Shown here in pieces: positions 22,087 through 35,389 of a stretch of 64,000 bases of DNA (within the stretch, counting starts at the first letter, position 1; every line of letters begins with the position of its first letter). The position numbers were made by a program, and so were the translations under genes. Below the pieces are notes generated by a model. It ran no database searches. It was not told the origin of the DNA and saw only the letters and a list, made by a program, of their open reading frames with translations. Source of the DNA: Maratus speciosus (lineage: Eukaryota > Arthropoda > Arachnida > Araneae > Salticidae); contig OZ010788.1 in NCBI GenBank assembly GCA_963932465.1, forward strand, positions 202,308,559 to 202,372,558. Reading direction: 5' to 3'.

Positions 22087-22397
22087 ACTCAATCATACTG
22101 ATTGCCAAAGTTATTATACGAATCGATTTTTCCCAACTAAGCGAAATGCTAAACCCGCACATTTTCCCGCTCAGTTGGAAAAAGTTAATTCGTATGATAA
22201 CTACGTACCCATCCTTTAAATGGAGTTCCATTACAGGCAGCTTATTCTGTCGAGCTGTCTACATGGCAGACCGGATGTTATTGCCAATAAGGTTATCTGA
22301 GCGAAATATGCCCACCGGTTGTCAGCCCAGGTACCTCAAATGATAGAGCATTGACAATGGATTCGTATGATAACTTTACCAATCAGTATGACTGAAT
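22087..22397. mobile_element. MITE with 37-bp inverted ends and tRNA-like piece
   Basis: The ends share CATACTGATTG, AAAGTTAT and ATACGAAT in inverted orientation. Inside are a GGAAAAAGTTAATTCGTATG block repeated as a palindrome, a stretch (22210-22290) that also occurs inverted at 56870-56945, and CCCAGGTACCTCAAATGATAG at 22325, which resembles the first half of a tRNA. The B-box half is missing. Confidence 0.6.
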
Positions 22398-25300
22398 TAA
22401 AAATAATAGTGCAAAATTATTTATTGTTATATTGTATGTTTTAGAAGTCATAGAAGTTTCAATTTAAAAAGATAAAAAGAAAAGAAAAAAAATGGTGAAA
22501 TACGTGCGCATTTATTTTCGATAGAGAATCGAAACTCCATATCAAACTTCTAATGTCTGTGCGACCCCAAAACGAATTGCAAGAATTCGGAGATTTCAGT
22601 TTGGTGCCAAATTGCAGAGCACAAATTGTGCGACCATTTTTTTTAGAGAACTATTCGATCGATTTTCTTCTCCCTTTTTTTTTTTTTAAAGAAAAGTAGT
22701 TGTTTTTGTTGGAAATTATACCACCGATAAGTATAATTTTCGTTTACTAATATATATTTTGGAGCTCGCAAAAGGTAAACAAAAAGGCGAAAAATATTAC
22801 TTTTTTTATTCAAGTGACTGCTGTTTTGTCAAAAATCAACTTTTAAAACTAAATGTTGGTATAAGCTCCAGAGAATTTAATGCACTTTCATAAAGTGGCA
22901 ACCAAATTTATGTCGGATGCTTGTGACCAGAGAAAACGCCCGATTGGAAGTTGACAGCGCTCACCTGCAAGAATTCACCGTTGGACAAGGCGTATTATTA
23001 ATTTTTTTTAGACACAAAAATTTAAATATATAAGTCAAAAGTCAATAAATATAATGCCAAAAGTCCGAAGGTGATATATTCTTTGTAACAGAAAAAAAAA
23101 AAAAAAAAAAATCGCAAAAATCATGTGAATTTTAGGCCAAATAAATAGAACCTCCCCGAATACAACTAAATAGCTTACGCAGGAATTACGTAACGGAATC
23201 TTAAAGCGTACAAGTCTAAGGTCCAATTTTTTTTTTTTTTAAGCTATAAATATTTACAAAGTAGTCAATTGGAAAATAAATACAGTTATATCAATTACAA
23301 TACTTAGAATTATTACAAATAAATGAGGGTTTTTTGTTTGTTTTTTATTAAGTACACGAGGATACAGAATATAAAATACAAAAATGCAAAATACTGAGAC
23401 TATAGTAACATAAGTACAAATGATAAGAATAATTTTATTAAAAAGAATATATTATAAATGTTTCTTTAAGATTAGAAAATACTACAAACTACAAAAAGAA
23501 AAAAAAAATGGTATTCGATACAATACTGGTACAAAGAAACAGAGAATATGTATATGGTGTATATTCAAAAGGAATTTCCAGACATTTGAAAACAATTCAA
23601 TAAGAATAAAATGTAAGTGCCTAACAATAAAGAAAGGATAAAGAGGGTTAATTTTTATTTATTTAATTTAGTACGGGTTTAGATCTTGTATGCCTAGTTC
23701 GACAATTTTCACATTTTTCGAAAATTTTAACTAAAGGTGGTAGAGAAACATAAAACACGGATGAAGACTTCGGCTATGTTGGTTTAGAATGCAGCCGCTA
23801 CAAAGAAATTCGGTTTAGTATTGTCAATAACTTGCCTTCTATGCATGAGGTAACATCACAAGTTCATTTCTTGGGGATGCGTTACAGAGTGTGCATTTCT
23901 GCTTAATTGAGTATGATAAATGTTTGTATACATATGACGAATAAGTTTCTTATTTAAATCATAAGTTATTTCTTTTAAATTCTCTTATAATAATAACTTA
24001 ATTCTATATGAGAATAATTATTTGAATTTTAATATGAATAACGGAATTATTATAATTCAAAACTGAAACTATATTATTAGCAATGAATAATGAACTTTTA
24101 TAGCTCAAATTAAATGCAAAAACTTTATACTGAGCTAAGTATCAACTGTTAATATCCATAATAATTAAATTTTTTGCTGGAATTTCTTCACTGCTAAACA
24201 CATTCCGTTTAAACTCTCTAATATGCATATGCATATAGTATTGCCTATAATGTAGTTTCAAAGTTTAAAAGGTAAAGTCACTTAGTTCTTTCTGAAGCAT
24301 AATTTAATTGCAAGATTTACCACTTTTGTTTCGGGGATGACCATTGTGGACTCATTCATGCAAGTTTTGAGATTATGCTATGCAAGTCATCACTTTTATG
24401 TGAAATGTTATACTTACTGGTTTTTGCAATTGTTCATCAAATGAAATTAAGTTGCTACCTGGGGTGAGGCATTGCAAGATTCCAAATTCTGAAAATTAAA
24501 GTCACTAAAAAATTTACTCAAATAGGTATTAGCAGAAATTAAGTCAAATTGAAATCGGGGAATCATCACAGGCAACAAACATATGGGTTGAAGAGTCTTC
24601 CAGGTGCTGGTGTTTCTACAACAGGCAAATCGTCAGTTGAAGATATAGCATGTGACACTTAGTCCAATGTCAGACGGGTCTGACACTGGCCTTATTCTGA
24701 TAATACTGTATAGTCAAAGCCATCGTCTGTGTGTCTAATATATTTGAAAATACTAAACTTTGCAAAGTTGCCTCAATCACATAGGTATCTGAATTTTCTT
24801 TACAAAATATTGCTTCAAAAGGATGATGATTTAAAGAAGAAAACATTTCTTTAACATTAATGTCGTAAATTATGAATTTATGAAAATTTCATCTTCTAAA
24901 GCATTTTTCGTGACTTTGAAACTACATTAGAATACTTGCACAGTCATTTAATGAATTTTAGAAGGGTTTTGCCAATTAAAATTAATTAATTAAATTTGAA
25001 TTTATAGGAATTTTAGGCAATATTTATAACTCCACTCAAATCTTTAATCTAAAATAGTTTTTTTTAGTATTTTGAGAATTAGTAAATGTAGAAATATAAT
25101 GATCTTACAATAGAAATATTTCCGAACTAAAACTTTTCTTCCCCAATCTTTCAACGTCAAGAAAGCTGAAAAGATGCAAAGGCAAAAGAAATCCTCCTTT
25201 TAAAAATGTTTTTGTTTTGTGCAACCCATAATGCTTTTGGAACAAGATAAAGTAAAGTATCTATAACTCCTTCTAAACTGTATTACTACTAATCGAAGTA

Positions 25301-25930
25301 TTAAATGAATTTTATAACAAGTTATTTTAATGTTACTTTAAAGTATCGTCGAGGTATAAAGGGTTAAGTGATATTTTCTGCCTATTTAGATAATAAGCCA
25401 TTTTTTTTTAACAGTTTAACCAGAAAACACTGAAAGATGTGACAAAAGTCAACTTAGAAATGAATTTGTGGTATCAAAATATTCACTAACCTATGTTAAA
25501 AACAGAGCCACTTAATAAAAATATATACCATACATGTAAATATATGGTTTGCATAATATGAAACATAATATATATCTTCTTAAGAATAAATTACTGCTCA
25601 ATTTTATACATATAAATCGAAAATGTCTTTGTAAAAGTGTTAACATGAAAAATAAAAGTATTCAGTATAATATATATTTCTTAAACAAATGAAATAAAAA
25701 CTTGTTAATCATTTAAATGAAAAATAGTTTATCATAAAAAATAAATAAATATTGTGTTACAATTTTTAAAAATTCTCCAGAAAATTTAACATATTATAAC
25801 AATTTTGAAAACATCTTCAGTAACATCTATTTATAAATTCAAATAAATACTTGTAAAATATTAGATTCAGTTACAAAAATTAAAATGATTGTTATGGAAA
25901 ACATTATTACGTATACATGAATGCATACTT
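22398..25930. other. AT-rich intergenic DNA, no gene seen
   Basis: Only homopolymer tracts (23092-23111 A, 23226-23240 T) and weak palindromes were noticed. No protein frame resembles a known family and no splice-bounded exon stands out. Confidence 0.5.
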
Positions 25931-26078
25931 TACGTAAAAAATATACTCTCCCTAAATAATAATAAAATGGCCATGCGTAAATTTCCTAAAGACTACTTAA
26001 CACGAAACTAAAAAATATTAATAATATCGAAACAAAAATTATTTTTTGTTGTTAATAAGACGAGATAAAAAGGTAATT

Positions 26079-26128
<50 letters not shown>

Positions 26129-26470
26129 GAAAAAATATAAACTCGGTCTAAATAATAAAAATAAACCATATAAAATTTTTCTAAAGAATTTATCACGCGA
26201 AATCAAAAACATATATGTAAATTCTTTTTAATATTAAAAAAAAAAAAAAAAAGTTAATTTAAAAAACAAATTACATTAAATTTTTATTTTTTTTTAGAAA
26301 TAACAAATACTCGGTCTAAATAACAAATAATTCGTGCGCAAATTTTCTAAAGAATAGTGTACGTAAATTTTAAGAAAAACATTAAAACAAAAAGTCTTTT
26401 TTGTTATTAAAAATAAATAAATAAATAAAAGACAAAAAGTCAATTTTTAAAAATAAATTAAATGAAAATT
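25930..26470. repeat. Three diverged AT-rich units of about 190 bp
   Basis: Units beginning near 25945, 26138 and 26308 share ACTC-GTCTAAATAA, then TTTTCTAAAGAAT, then CGTAAATT-type and AAAACA-AAAA-TATTTTTTGTT-type blocks. A (TA)n microsatellite (26082-26125) separates the first two. Confidence 0.6.
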
Positions 26471-26778
26471 ATTTTTTGAAATGTTCCAAAAATATTTTCA
26501 TACATGCCTTATTAATATACCTTATTATTATTTATCTTATTTTAATATCTAATTTAAAATACATTAAAAATTTTAGTGATTAAAATTCTTTCATTCAAAA
26601 AATACATGATAAAAATTAAGTGCTCCAGCCTATGAAAACGTATTTAAACAAGTGGGTAAGTGTAATCGATTATTCCTTTCAAAACATTTTATTATTTAAT
26701 TAATAAATTCAAATCGTTATTTTATAATTCAAATAAATAATAAACAGAAGTTGTCTTGCTAATGCCTTCATTACATTA

Positions 26779-27432
26779 TGCATTTACACCTATATTGATT
26801 TTCATCAGGCATTACTGTACCAAAAAATGGGATATTCATGCATGTTTGTGTTTTCAATACTTGTTAAAAATTATAATACAGTTATCTATAAACTCTCTAA
26901 TACTATTCTTAAAAATATGCGTCAGTCCGACAATCGACAATAGATGGCGCCAGGTCTTGGAAGAACAAGTAGGCAAAAAAGGGAAAAGCTTAAAATATAA
27001 GCCAGAAAAAACGAAAATCATTGGGTACTGATGATGCCTCAGAAAAGGTGAAAACGTTTATCCAGAAAAATGGTGAGCCGAATGATGTCTCATATGCTAA
27101 TACTCAAGGTAGAATATGAATTTTTTAGTAAGTCTTAAAGGACTGAGACAAGTTTTTTAAAAGTCATTCGAATTTTTTAGCACAGATGCATATATGAGAA
27201 TTATGTTTATATTGAATTTTATTAGACAACACGAAAGTACTGGTTTACTTATAAAATGAAAATGACACGTCTGTCGATAAAGCAGTAATAAATGTATTTT
27301 AAGAACAGCATTAAACAGTTTTTAGATAACTCTACTATAATTTTTAACAAGTATTGAAAACACAAACATGCATATATACCCAATTTTTTGATACAGTAAC
27401 GCCTGATAAAAATCGATATAGGTGTAAATGCA
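26779..27432. mobile_element. MITE with about 115-bp inverted repeats at a TA target
   Basis: The left arm begins TGCATTTACACCTATAT at 26779 and the right arm is its complement ending at 27432; both are flanked by TA (26777-26778 and 27433-27434). The arms continue for roughly 115 bp, including GCATGTTTGTGTTTTCAATA. The centre is a non-repetitive stretch with a TAGATGGCGC motif at 26941. No transposase frame is seen. A Tc1/mariner-type MITE is the likely class. Confidence 0.75.
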
Positions 27433-27433
27433 T

Positions 27434-27783
27434 AACGTTAATTTATAATTATTAAATCCTTAACCTTTTTCAATAAGATCATAAATGCCAGCACCATTAA
27501 ATTTAAGTTTAAGAGTATTACAGTAGGAAGGTTTTCTTTTTTTTTAATCAAATTAAAAATACTCAAGACTGCTTTTCAGACAATTGTAGCAGCATATATC
27601 TGAAAAGCATATTTAATATTAAGTTGCGTATATCTGAAAAGCATATTTAATTACATGATTTAATTTTAGTTAAAAAAAAAAAAAAAAAAAAAAGCCCTTG
27701 AAATGGCAAAAAAAATATGAAAGTTCTTTTAATTAAATCCATCGGATAATGAAATGTAGTCAATTTAAAATTTCGCAATTTCT

Positions 27784-27816
<33 letters not shown>

Positions 27817-29081
27817 AAAAAAAAATTGATAAAATATTTTACAACAACTTTACTGACAAAAGAAAAAAATTACAAAACTTCTGTAAAATTGAATCTATTA
27901 GATAATGAAATTTGCAGAATTCTCCTTTTATATCTGATTATATGTACATATGCATGTCTTGCGTGTGTAATCTCATATTTTATTCGAAATTTTAATTTGT
28001 TGCTGATTAATTAGTTTTTGCATTAAAAATAAATAAATAAAAATTGAAACAAACCTTAATAAATAAACATTTAAATTGGGGAATTTTTCGTAGTTGGGAT
28101 GCCTTATTTTTGGTAACCATGCTATTTCAACAAACAAAAACGATAGTTGCTCAATCGCTAATATAAATAATTAACTTTTTTCAGGAGGGGTGGGGTAGAG
28201 GGGCGATGATTTTAGATATTTTCCTATACGAGATAAAATAAAATGGAAGAAGAATAATTGGTGGAGGAGGACAAGGGAGAGATAGACATAGTTATAAAAG
28301 TAGATAAATGCCGAAATACTCACAATACACATAAATACAAGACAGATTAAAAGAAATATGAGTAGGAAGATAGGTGAATCAGAAGCAAGGTAATGCATTA
28401 GTAAATAGAGAGACAGATACACGTGAGAGACAGATACACGTGATTTTTTCGCTCGTAAGCAGTGGAGTCAGACCTTGAAAAATACTGAATGGGTTCAAAA
28501 TTGTTTGGTTAAAATTTACATGGCTCATTGTTGTTTTTTTGGAGAACTGGCGGATGGGGGAAAGACGACAATTCTAAGTCAAGATATGGTTTTTTGAAGT
28601 AAAGTACAAAGTTTATATTTTATTAAATTCTATTAGTTAGACTGTTAATTAGAACTTTAGTGATTTTATCTATCTGTTTCTGCTGTCTTTACAGTTTTAA
28701 AACATCATAATTTTGCGAACGTCAAGAGACAATTAAAATAATAATGAAATAAAGAAACAGAACTTTGGAAATTGGATAGGCTGTGAGAGAAAATTATTGA
28801 GGGGCTCGGACCCCACCGTCCCTATACGTTGGCGCCACTGGCACTATAACAAATTAAACTAATTGAAATATGTTTCCTTCTTTCTACATTATCTAATTTT
28901 TAGGATACGTTTTAAGTGTAGCAAATGACAGATCAACATTTTTTTTTTTTTCAAAATAATAATCTCATTAATAAAAAAGTTCCAGAACAGAAGGAAAAAA
29001 AAAATGTCCTCCACTAAATCTCATTTTAACATAATAAAAATTCAGTTTTCGAAAATTAGCATAATATGGCTTATTTAAATT
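27434..29081. other. AT-rich intergenic DNA with A runs
   Basis: No gene is recognised. It contains a duplicated TATATCTGAAAAGCATATTT (27594 and 27630), long A runs (27674-27692 and 27784-27814), and a CAGTGGAGTC...GGCGCCACTG pair (28461 and 28832-28849) that hints at a hAT-like fragment but has no target duplication. Confidence 0.5.
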
Positions 29082-29585
29082 TATGCAGAGGCACATCTCC
29101 ATCTTCTCTCATATACATTAGCCGAGATGAAGCGAAGGAGGACAGCGTAATTGATTGTCTGTCCAGTTTCTCGGACACGCTGGACATTTCTCATTACCGT
29201 CAGAGCGACAGGGACAGCCGATATCGAGGAGTTCATCACCCCTTCTGTCCGCCCTCGATTTTCCGACGCTGGTCGATTGAAAATTCTGTCCTCTCTGATT
29301 GGCTACTTTTCTCTGTCTTCTCTGTTCATTCCCCCCTCCCCCGTTTTTATTCTCTCCGTGCGCTGACGCCTTCTCCCTCTCTCTGACGACACAAATGAAA
29401 TTTCAAGAAATAAAAAGAAGAAAAAGAAGAAGAAGGCAAAAAGAAAAGAAAATTTTAATGGAAAACGAGCGACCGAAATCCTAGCGAGAAAGGTGATGCC
29501 CGTCGCTATGGCAACAGGAGTGAGTTGCTAAGAGGGATGGAGATTATTCCTAGCTGGACCGTCCCCTATTGGACGAAGCAGATAA
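29082..29585. promoter_or_regulatory. CpG-rich promoter-like island with X-box and CCAAT boxes
   Basis: This 0.5-kb patch stands out from the AT-rich surroundings, with about two dozen CpGs. It contains inverted CCAAT boxes (GATTGG at 29297, ATTGG at 29568), purine- and pyrimidine-rich tracts, and a near-perfect RFX X-box, GTCGCTATGGCAAC (29502-29515), one base off the GTYRCCATRGYAAC consensus. Possible first exons exist on both strands: a plus-strand ATG at 29495 (MPVAMATG) running into a GTGAGT donor at 29522, and a short minus-strand frame starting near 29238. Neither product is recognised. It is probably the promoter of a gene whose other exons are not evident. Confidence 0.5.
29502..29515. 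promoter_or_regulatory. RFX X-box motif
   Basis: GTCGCTATGGCAAC is an imperfect palindrome. The GGCAAC half is exact and the GTCGCT half has one mismatch to GTYRCC. RFX factors bind such sites in animal promoters, often of ciliary genes. Binding is inferred, not shown. Confidence 0.5.
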
Positions 29586-29821
29586 ACACAAAATAGAGAT
29601 GTTTTTAACCCCCCTTCTTTTTTCAGTCTTTTTTTCTGCATGCTTCTATTGCAAGCAAATAGTCATGTAAATCAATACCTTGCGAAAAATCCTTGCTAGA
29701 ATTACAGTTTCGTCTGTGTAGTAAGCATGAGAGCGTTATTACTTGAGAAAGAGATCGGCAGGGCATTCTTATGCAAGGCAGTAAAACGTCCAACGGCTTA
29801 GGCTACGCTTGTAAAGCTAGA

Positions 29822-31000
29822 ATTTCGGAACGGGATGAATTTTTTAATGTTTTATTAGAAACTTGTTCGATAAAAAAATGAAAGCATAAATGAGTCAGTA
29901 GATAGAAAGTTGCCTGAATTTTAAAACGCTTCATCTCGAGGGGGTTTGCCTCCGACGACACTTTACGCAGCCCTCGCTGTTAAAAAAAAAAAAAAAAAAA
30001 AAAAAGCACGTGTTTATATTTATATATGGATACGACGTTGCCGTTTTTGGAGAAAATAACATGGAAATTATGACTAAAGAATGAAACAAAACAAAAAGGA
30101 AAATTCGAACAAAAATTCGACAAAATTCAACAAAAACAAAATTAAGAAACACTACAAAAAATAATTCAAATAATCAATCCTCCTAAAAAAATATTAAAAA
30201 GTCTCGCAGTTTCAGAGAGTTTAACTCCTTGGGTAAGAATTTATCTTTGATTAGAAATTGTTGCAACTGGCAATTATTTTTTATATCATAATACCACCTT
30301 TTTTAAATCAGAAATTTTATGATGCATTTCTAGGATAAATTCAAGAGAAATCTAACATAAATAAAATATTTTAAAACTAGTGGTATGAATAGAATATAAA
30401 AATAGTCGACAGTTGCAGCAATTTCGAATTAATTGCATGACGAGTCTCAGTCGTCATATGTACCCAAGGGGTTAGACAAAACAATTGAAATATATGACAG
30501 TTACTTTTGTTCGTTTAAAAAAAACTTGAATTTTACTATTATTAGTATTGTTATTTTTTTCTCACTGCATTAAGGCTAAACAGGGCTAGAGTAACAGGAT
30601 GATTTTTTAAAAAGTTTATTATAAACTTTATCGATAAGAAAATTAAAGCATAAATGAGTCTGGAGGTAGAAAGTTACATGGTTTTAAAACGCGTCATATC
30701 AAGGGAGTTCGACAACGAAATTGGAAACGCTTTGCGTGGCGCTCGTTGATGAAAAAGCATGTGTTTATATTTATTATATGAATACACCATTGCTGTGTTT
30801 GAGCAAGTAAAATGGATATGCTGAAAATAATAATAATAATAATAATAATACGGTTCTTTAATAAAAAATCCAACTTAAAATTAAAAAAAAAATCGAGAAA
30901 TAAATTCCATATAATTAATTTTCCTGAAAATCACATTAAGAAGTCTTATAGTTTTAGAGAATTTAAAAGATTTCAATTCAAAACTATAAAGCGTGAAGGA
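29822..31000. repeat. Diverged tandem duplication, about 765-bp offset
   Basis: 29850-30240 and 30590-30960 are homologous. Shared landmarks include AAAGCATAAATGAGTC, AGAAAGTT, TTTTAAAACGC, the GCA-GTGTTTATATTTAT block and a run near AAAATCGA. The first copy carries an A run (29981-30005) that the second lacks; the second has an (AAT)n tract (30827-30850). Confidence 0.65.
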
Positions 31001-31109
31001 GCAAGTGCGTATACACATAAAAAATCACTGGTGAGTTGTTTTGTCCGTAGCTGTTACGTAGCTGTCATTGAAAAAAGACTGCTATTCAGAGCGCCATCTA
31101 TTGATTGCA

Positions 31110-31715
31110 TTTGAAAGCGTTTTCTAATTTACTTTAACATTAGTTGTTATATCGTGGTAACGTTTAAAAAGGATCCGATTAAGGCATGGGTACATGGGGC
31201 ACTGCCCTAGGGCCTACACATTTAGGCTCTGGTATTTTCTTTAAAGGTGAATAAACTGCAGCAACAACAATGACTTGCACTTTTGGCTTTTATATTATTT
31301 TTCAGAGCTTAGACCATTGCTCAGTGTTTATATTTACGATATCTTACAAAATGAAAGCTGGATTCAGGTAGATCACCGCATGTTTTTCAAAGCTTGATTA
31401 ACAACCAGAATCTTGTATTTTTGTGTAATTTTTTGCAATGTGTGAAAGTTTTACAAACAGACATGCTTCTCATTGTGGAATTCCATTTCTCAAAATTCTG
31501 ATAAACCCCGATGAAAGCAGTTGCCCTTAGAGACCAGAGAATGTTTCCTATTTCAGTAACATTCTGTAAATGTGTAAGAAATGCACATTTATGAAACCAT
31601 TACCGCTGAAAGAAGCGTTTTAAGTCGATTGTTCCTAGAGCCAAAAGTGCCTTAATTTAAGGAGGCGGCAACAATTGCCAAATTACATGTAAAAGAACTG
31701 ACATTGAGGCACCTT
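31110..31715. other. Non-coding DNA with a transposon-end fragment
   Basis: Bases 31175-31225 (GATTAAGGCATGGGTACATG, then GGGGCACTGCCCTAGGGCC) resemble the edge of the element at 20640-21030 and transposon ends in general. Nothing else was recognised. Confidence 0.4.
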
Positions 31716-32340
31716 TTTCTAGGGAACTACTGAAGCAATTCCAATAAATTTTTGAATAGTTTTGCCAGTAGTTAAATTATAAATTGATCATTCAGCAAAA
31801 GATAAAAATAAATAAATGAATAAGGTAAAATAAATAAATACAATAATTATGCGATTCCGAAAACAAACAAAATCGCATTTAAAACAGCTGACACATAATG
31901 TGCATTTTTTCACACACAGAAAAAAGAAAAAAAAACCCAGATTTTTTTAATTTGATAATTAGCAAATTAACATAAATAATTGCATTTTTTATTTTCATTT
32001 TTTGCTGAACGATCAATTCATAATTTAGCTACAACCAAAACTACCAAAAATGCATTGAAAGCGCTTCAATAGTTTTTGGGGAAAAGTTACATCAATGTCA
32101 ATTGTTTTACACGTGATTTTGTTTATCTGCGGAATCGCGTAACTACTCTATTTTTTTATATTATTATTATTACTACTATTATTATTTATTCATTTTATTT
32201 TATTTTATTTATTTATTTATTTATTTATTTTGCCGAACGATTAATTTATATTTTAGCTACAGCTAAAACTATTAATACAAAGCATTGAAATCGCTTCAAT
32301 AGTTTCCGAGAAAAACGTAGCATTGGTGTTAGCTGTTAAC
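31715..32340. repeat. Three related segments, one inverted
   Basis: 31715-31800 is an inverted copy of about 31990-32100, and 32225-32340 is a direct copy of that same segment. Shared pieces are TGCTGAACGATCAATTCATA, TTTAGCTACA-C-AAAACTA, and GCGCTTCAATAGTTT. The first pair could fold as a hairpin. (TTTA)n tracts lie between the copies. Confidence 0.65.
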
Positions 32341-33111
32341 CTTATATATAGAATAACTCCCCCCCCCCCTCCCATATTGTAATATCTATTACTAGATTGT
32401 AATATCTAATATCTATTACTAGTTTGCTTGTGCGAGGATCAAATCGTACATTATTTCTAGAATCTGTGGTAATTTATGTTAGAAAATTCTGCCACAGATC
32501 CGCAAATATTTTAATAATTAACTTTCTACAATTTTCATTTATCCTTTCTTTGTTATATATCTTTCCTTTTTGTTTTCTTCTGTATATTATTTAACAGAGG
32601 TTGGCCAAGTATCAGAAAATGTTAGAAAATAACTTCATTCCAACAATAAAAAATGCAGATTCAATGTAACTTAAAAAAAACAGAACGGAAGAACAATGCA
32701 TTAAAGAAAGGGAAATTTATAGAAACAAGTAATCAAGGACAATAATCTTCAATATAAGAAAGTCGCAGTGATTTCTGTTTGAAATAGACTGCCTATTAAG
32801 CAGAACTTTCTATTCCAAATTGTCTGATCAATTGCGACAATACATGAAGACGGCAGGAAGCATAAGAATAAGAATGTGTTAGTATGTCCTCAATGCCACA
32901 TAAGAAAAAAGTGCTAATGGAACATACTAAGATGAAAGACTTTTATAATAGTAAATATAACCATTTAGTAATTGAAAAAGTATATGCATTTCATTGAAAA
33001 TAATTTGAAAAGAAACAACAGAATTTTATATGCATATATGCAAACGACTTCATATAATTCGAGTCGCATTTGCAGACAAAGAAACTTCCAGACATATTAA
33101 AATATAGCAAT

Positions 33112-33269
33112 TCATAAAAAGCATATTCTAACGCAGTTGTACGGCAAACAATGATAAAATAATGCAAGTGCTAACAACAGCGCCACGGTGCGGCCAAAAC
33201 AGATCTGATCACTTCGCGTTGCTACGATTTTACGCACAATTCTGCAATGATTTTCCACGAGAACTACCC
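33112..33269 (-). other. Unassigned exon-like frame with a good acceptor
   Basis: On the minus strand a typical acceptor (TTTTATTTCAG) is followed by 52 codons up to a TGA at 33114-33112. The segment is richer in GC than its surroundings. The translation has a hydrophobic stretch, RTVALLLALALFY, resembling a signal or anchor segment. It has the right strand for an upstream METTL9 exon and I considered that, but the residues do not resemble the METTL9 N-terminal domain closely enough. It may be chance. Confidence 0.2.
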
Positions 33270-33359
33270 CTGAAATAAAATAACACGCATTTACTACACT
33301 GCTTTCTGTTATAATGTATGCCAGTTATTCTTGTTCGTTTCAAAAATAGCTGGATTTTA

Positions 33360-33560
33360 TCATCATTGTTATTATTATTATTGTTATTATTATTATTATT
33401 ACTATTACTATTATTTTATTATTTTTTGTCAGTATTATGTTAATATTATTAATGTTATTTATTTTTACTATTATTATTATTATTTATTTTCATCATCATT
33501 ATTATTATTTATTTGTTTATTTTCACTGTTATTATTATTATTGTTGTAGTTGCTGCTGTT
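33360..33560. repeat. Imperfect (TTA)n microsatellite
   Basis: About 200 bases of interrupted ATT/TTA trinucleotides with CAT and GTT variants. The tyrosine-rich frames through it are not genes. Confidence 0.95.
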
Positions 33561-34065
33561 GTTGTAATTCTTTTATATAGTAACACTGAAAACAATGACA
33601 ACAACAAAAATGATCAAGAAATAATTACAATTTTAAATCTACCTGTAACTCAAAAAAAAAAAAAAAAAAAAAAGAAGTTTTTTTAAATTTTCCGGAAAGA
33701 TCATTATATTGAATTCAAACAAGCATTTATATAATATACATCATAATATTTTCCAATTACTTTTATAGTTGTTATAGTTTTAAGTTGTAAAATATAGGTA
33801 CACCGGTAAACCTAGAAATAATGACAAAATTAAACCGTAATTTATGACTGTTATGAATAATATTGGCTTGGCGGAAGTCACGAGATAATTTTTATTTGAA
33901 GCACAATAAAAAGTTGAAAATATTCTGATTATTGTCAGTTTATCAATAATAATAATAAAAAAATAGCCATTAAAGTAATACACTTTTCATAAAGATTTAA
34001 AATATTTAAATTTCGCACTTTTATTTTGCGTGCTTGTGTGTGTGTGTGGTGGGGGGAAGTAACAA

Positions 34066-34450
34066 ACCCTCAACAATACGCAAAACTAAAATTAATGCTA
34101 AATTATTATTAAAAGTAAACAATTAACTCAATTATTTGAAATTTGAAGAAGAATATCAGAACATTTTATGCATAAATTGACAAACGATAATTTCTGGCAA
34201 TTATGCAAAATGTATTCAAATGTAGTTTAGATTTAACAACAGTTTTCAATAAAAACTCTTCAACAATAAAAAAAAAACACAATCAGTGCTAAATTATTAT
34301 TAAAAGTAAACAATGAACGCCGGTCAATTATTTGAAAAATGAAAAATAATAGTGAAAATTTTTATGTATAAATTGAACAAAAAAAATTATCTCAATTTTA
34401 CATAATGTATACAAATTTAGTTCCGATTTAATAACAGTTTTAAATAAAAA
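34066..34450. repeat. Two tandem AT-rich units of about 200 bp
   Basis: 34066-34257 and 34258-34450 align throughout, sharing GCTAAATTATTATTAAAAGT, AAACAAT-AAC, TCAATTATTTGAAA and AACAGTTTT-AATAAAAA. Confidence 0.75.
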
Positions 34451-35389
34451 AAGATTAAAGCCATTTTTTTAGAAGCATTAATTAAAAAAATAACTTTTAT
34501 CATAGATAATGATGACTTTATTCTGCTAAAAACATTCTATAGATGAGTCCATTTATTATTATCAGTCTGAAATTTAAAAGAAGTACTTCCAAAATAACAT
34601 TATTCTTTAGTTGAAGTGAAAAGATAATATTATTTACGAAGATTAAGTTATACAAAAAGCTATAAATTAAATTATGCGTCCATTAAATTATACGTGAATT
34701 AAATTTTGCTTCAATTGAAATTAGAGCACACGATTGAAAATTTCACTTCACACTTTATTTCTTTTAATGAAACATATATTTATGCATGTTTAATAAATAA
34801 ATAAATAAATTAAAATAAACAAATAAGATGGCATTTTCAACTTTCTGTAACATCTAATTTATAACAGTTTTACAAAAGTTTGTCTGATTAAAAATGTAGT
34901 AATAGTTTAGAACTAATATTATAATTTCAAAAATGTAATACTAATTTCTTTTGACAAACCAGGTATCGGTTTAGTAATTTAAGCTGCCTTTTTGTATTTA
35001 ATTAAGGTCGAATTTGTAGTTAGCATGATAAATTGAAAAAAGACAAAAAAAATAATTTGAAGTTATTTCTTTCAGCGTTGAGATCCATGTAGTATATAAT
35101 AATAATAGACAAACTTAGGATGAGAATAACTACTAAGTGAAGAAACTTACTCCATAGTATCCCCTCTTAGTATCCCACCATCTCTCTCTGTATCTATATG
35201 TATATATAAATATATTTTACATATACATATATATTTCTTTTGAAAGTTCTTTGAAAGAAATTTTTTTAAGTACATGATGAGAGAAAAGCATACATAAAAG
35301 TAATCTAAACCTTATAAAATAACATTTGGCACATAATCATAAGTTGTTTATGTTGTATCTTTTAATCTTTTTAAATTTATGATGTATTG

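Noticed and set aside
28461..28849. hAT element with CAGTGG...CCACTG ends
   Set aside because: The inner terminal bases disagree and the flanking 8-mers (CTCGTAAG and GCACTATA) do not match.
29066..29386. 106-codon plus-strand frame in the CpG-rich island
   Set aside because: All frames stay open by chance in GC-richer DNA. The translation resembles no family, and promoter motifs overlap it.
33331..33549. Tyrosine-rich 72-codon frame
   Set aside because: It is a translation of an (ATT)n microsatellite.
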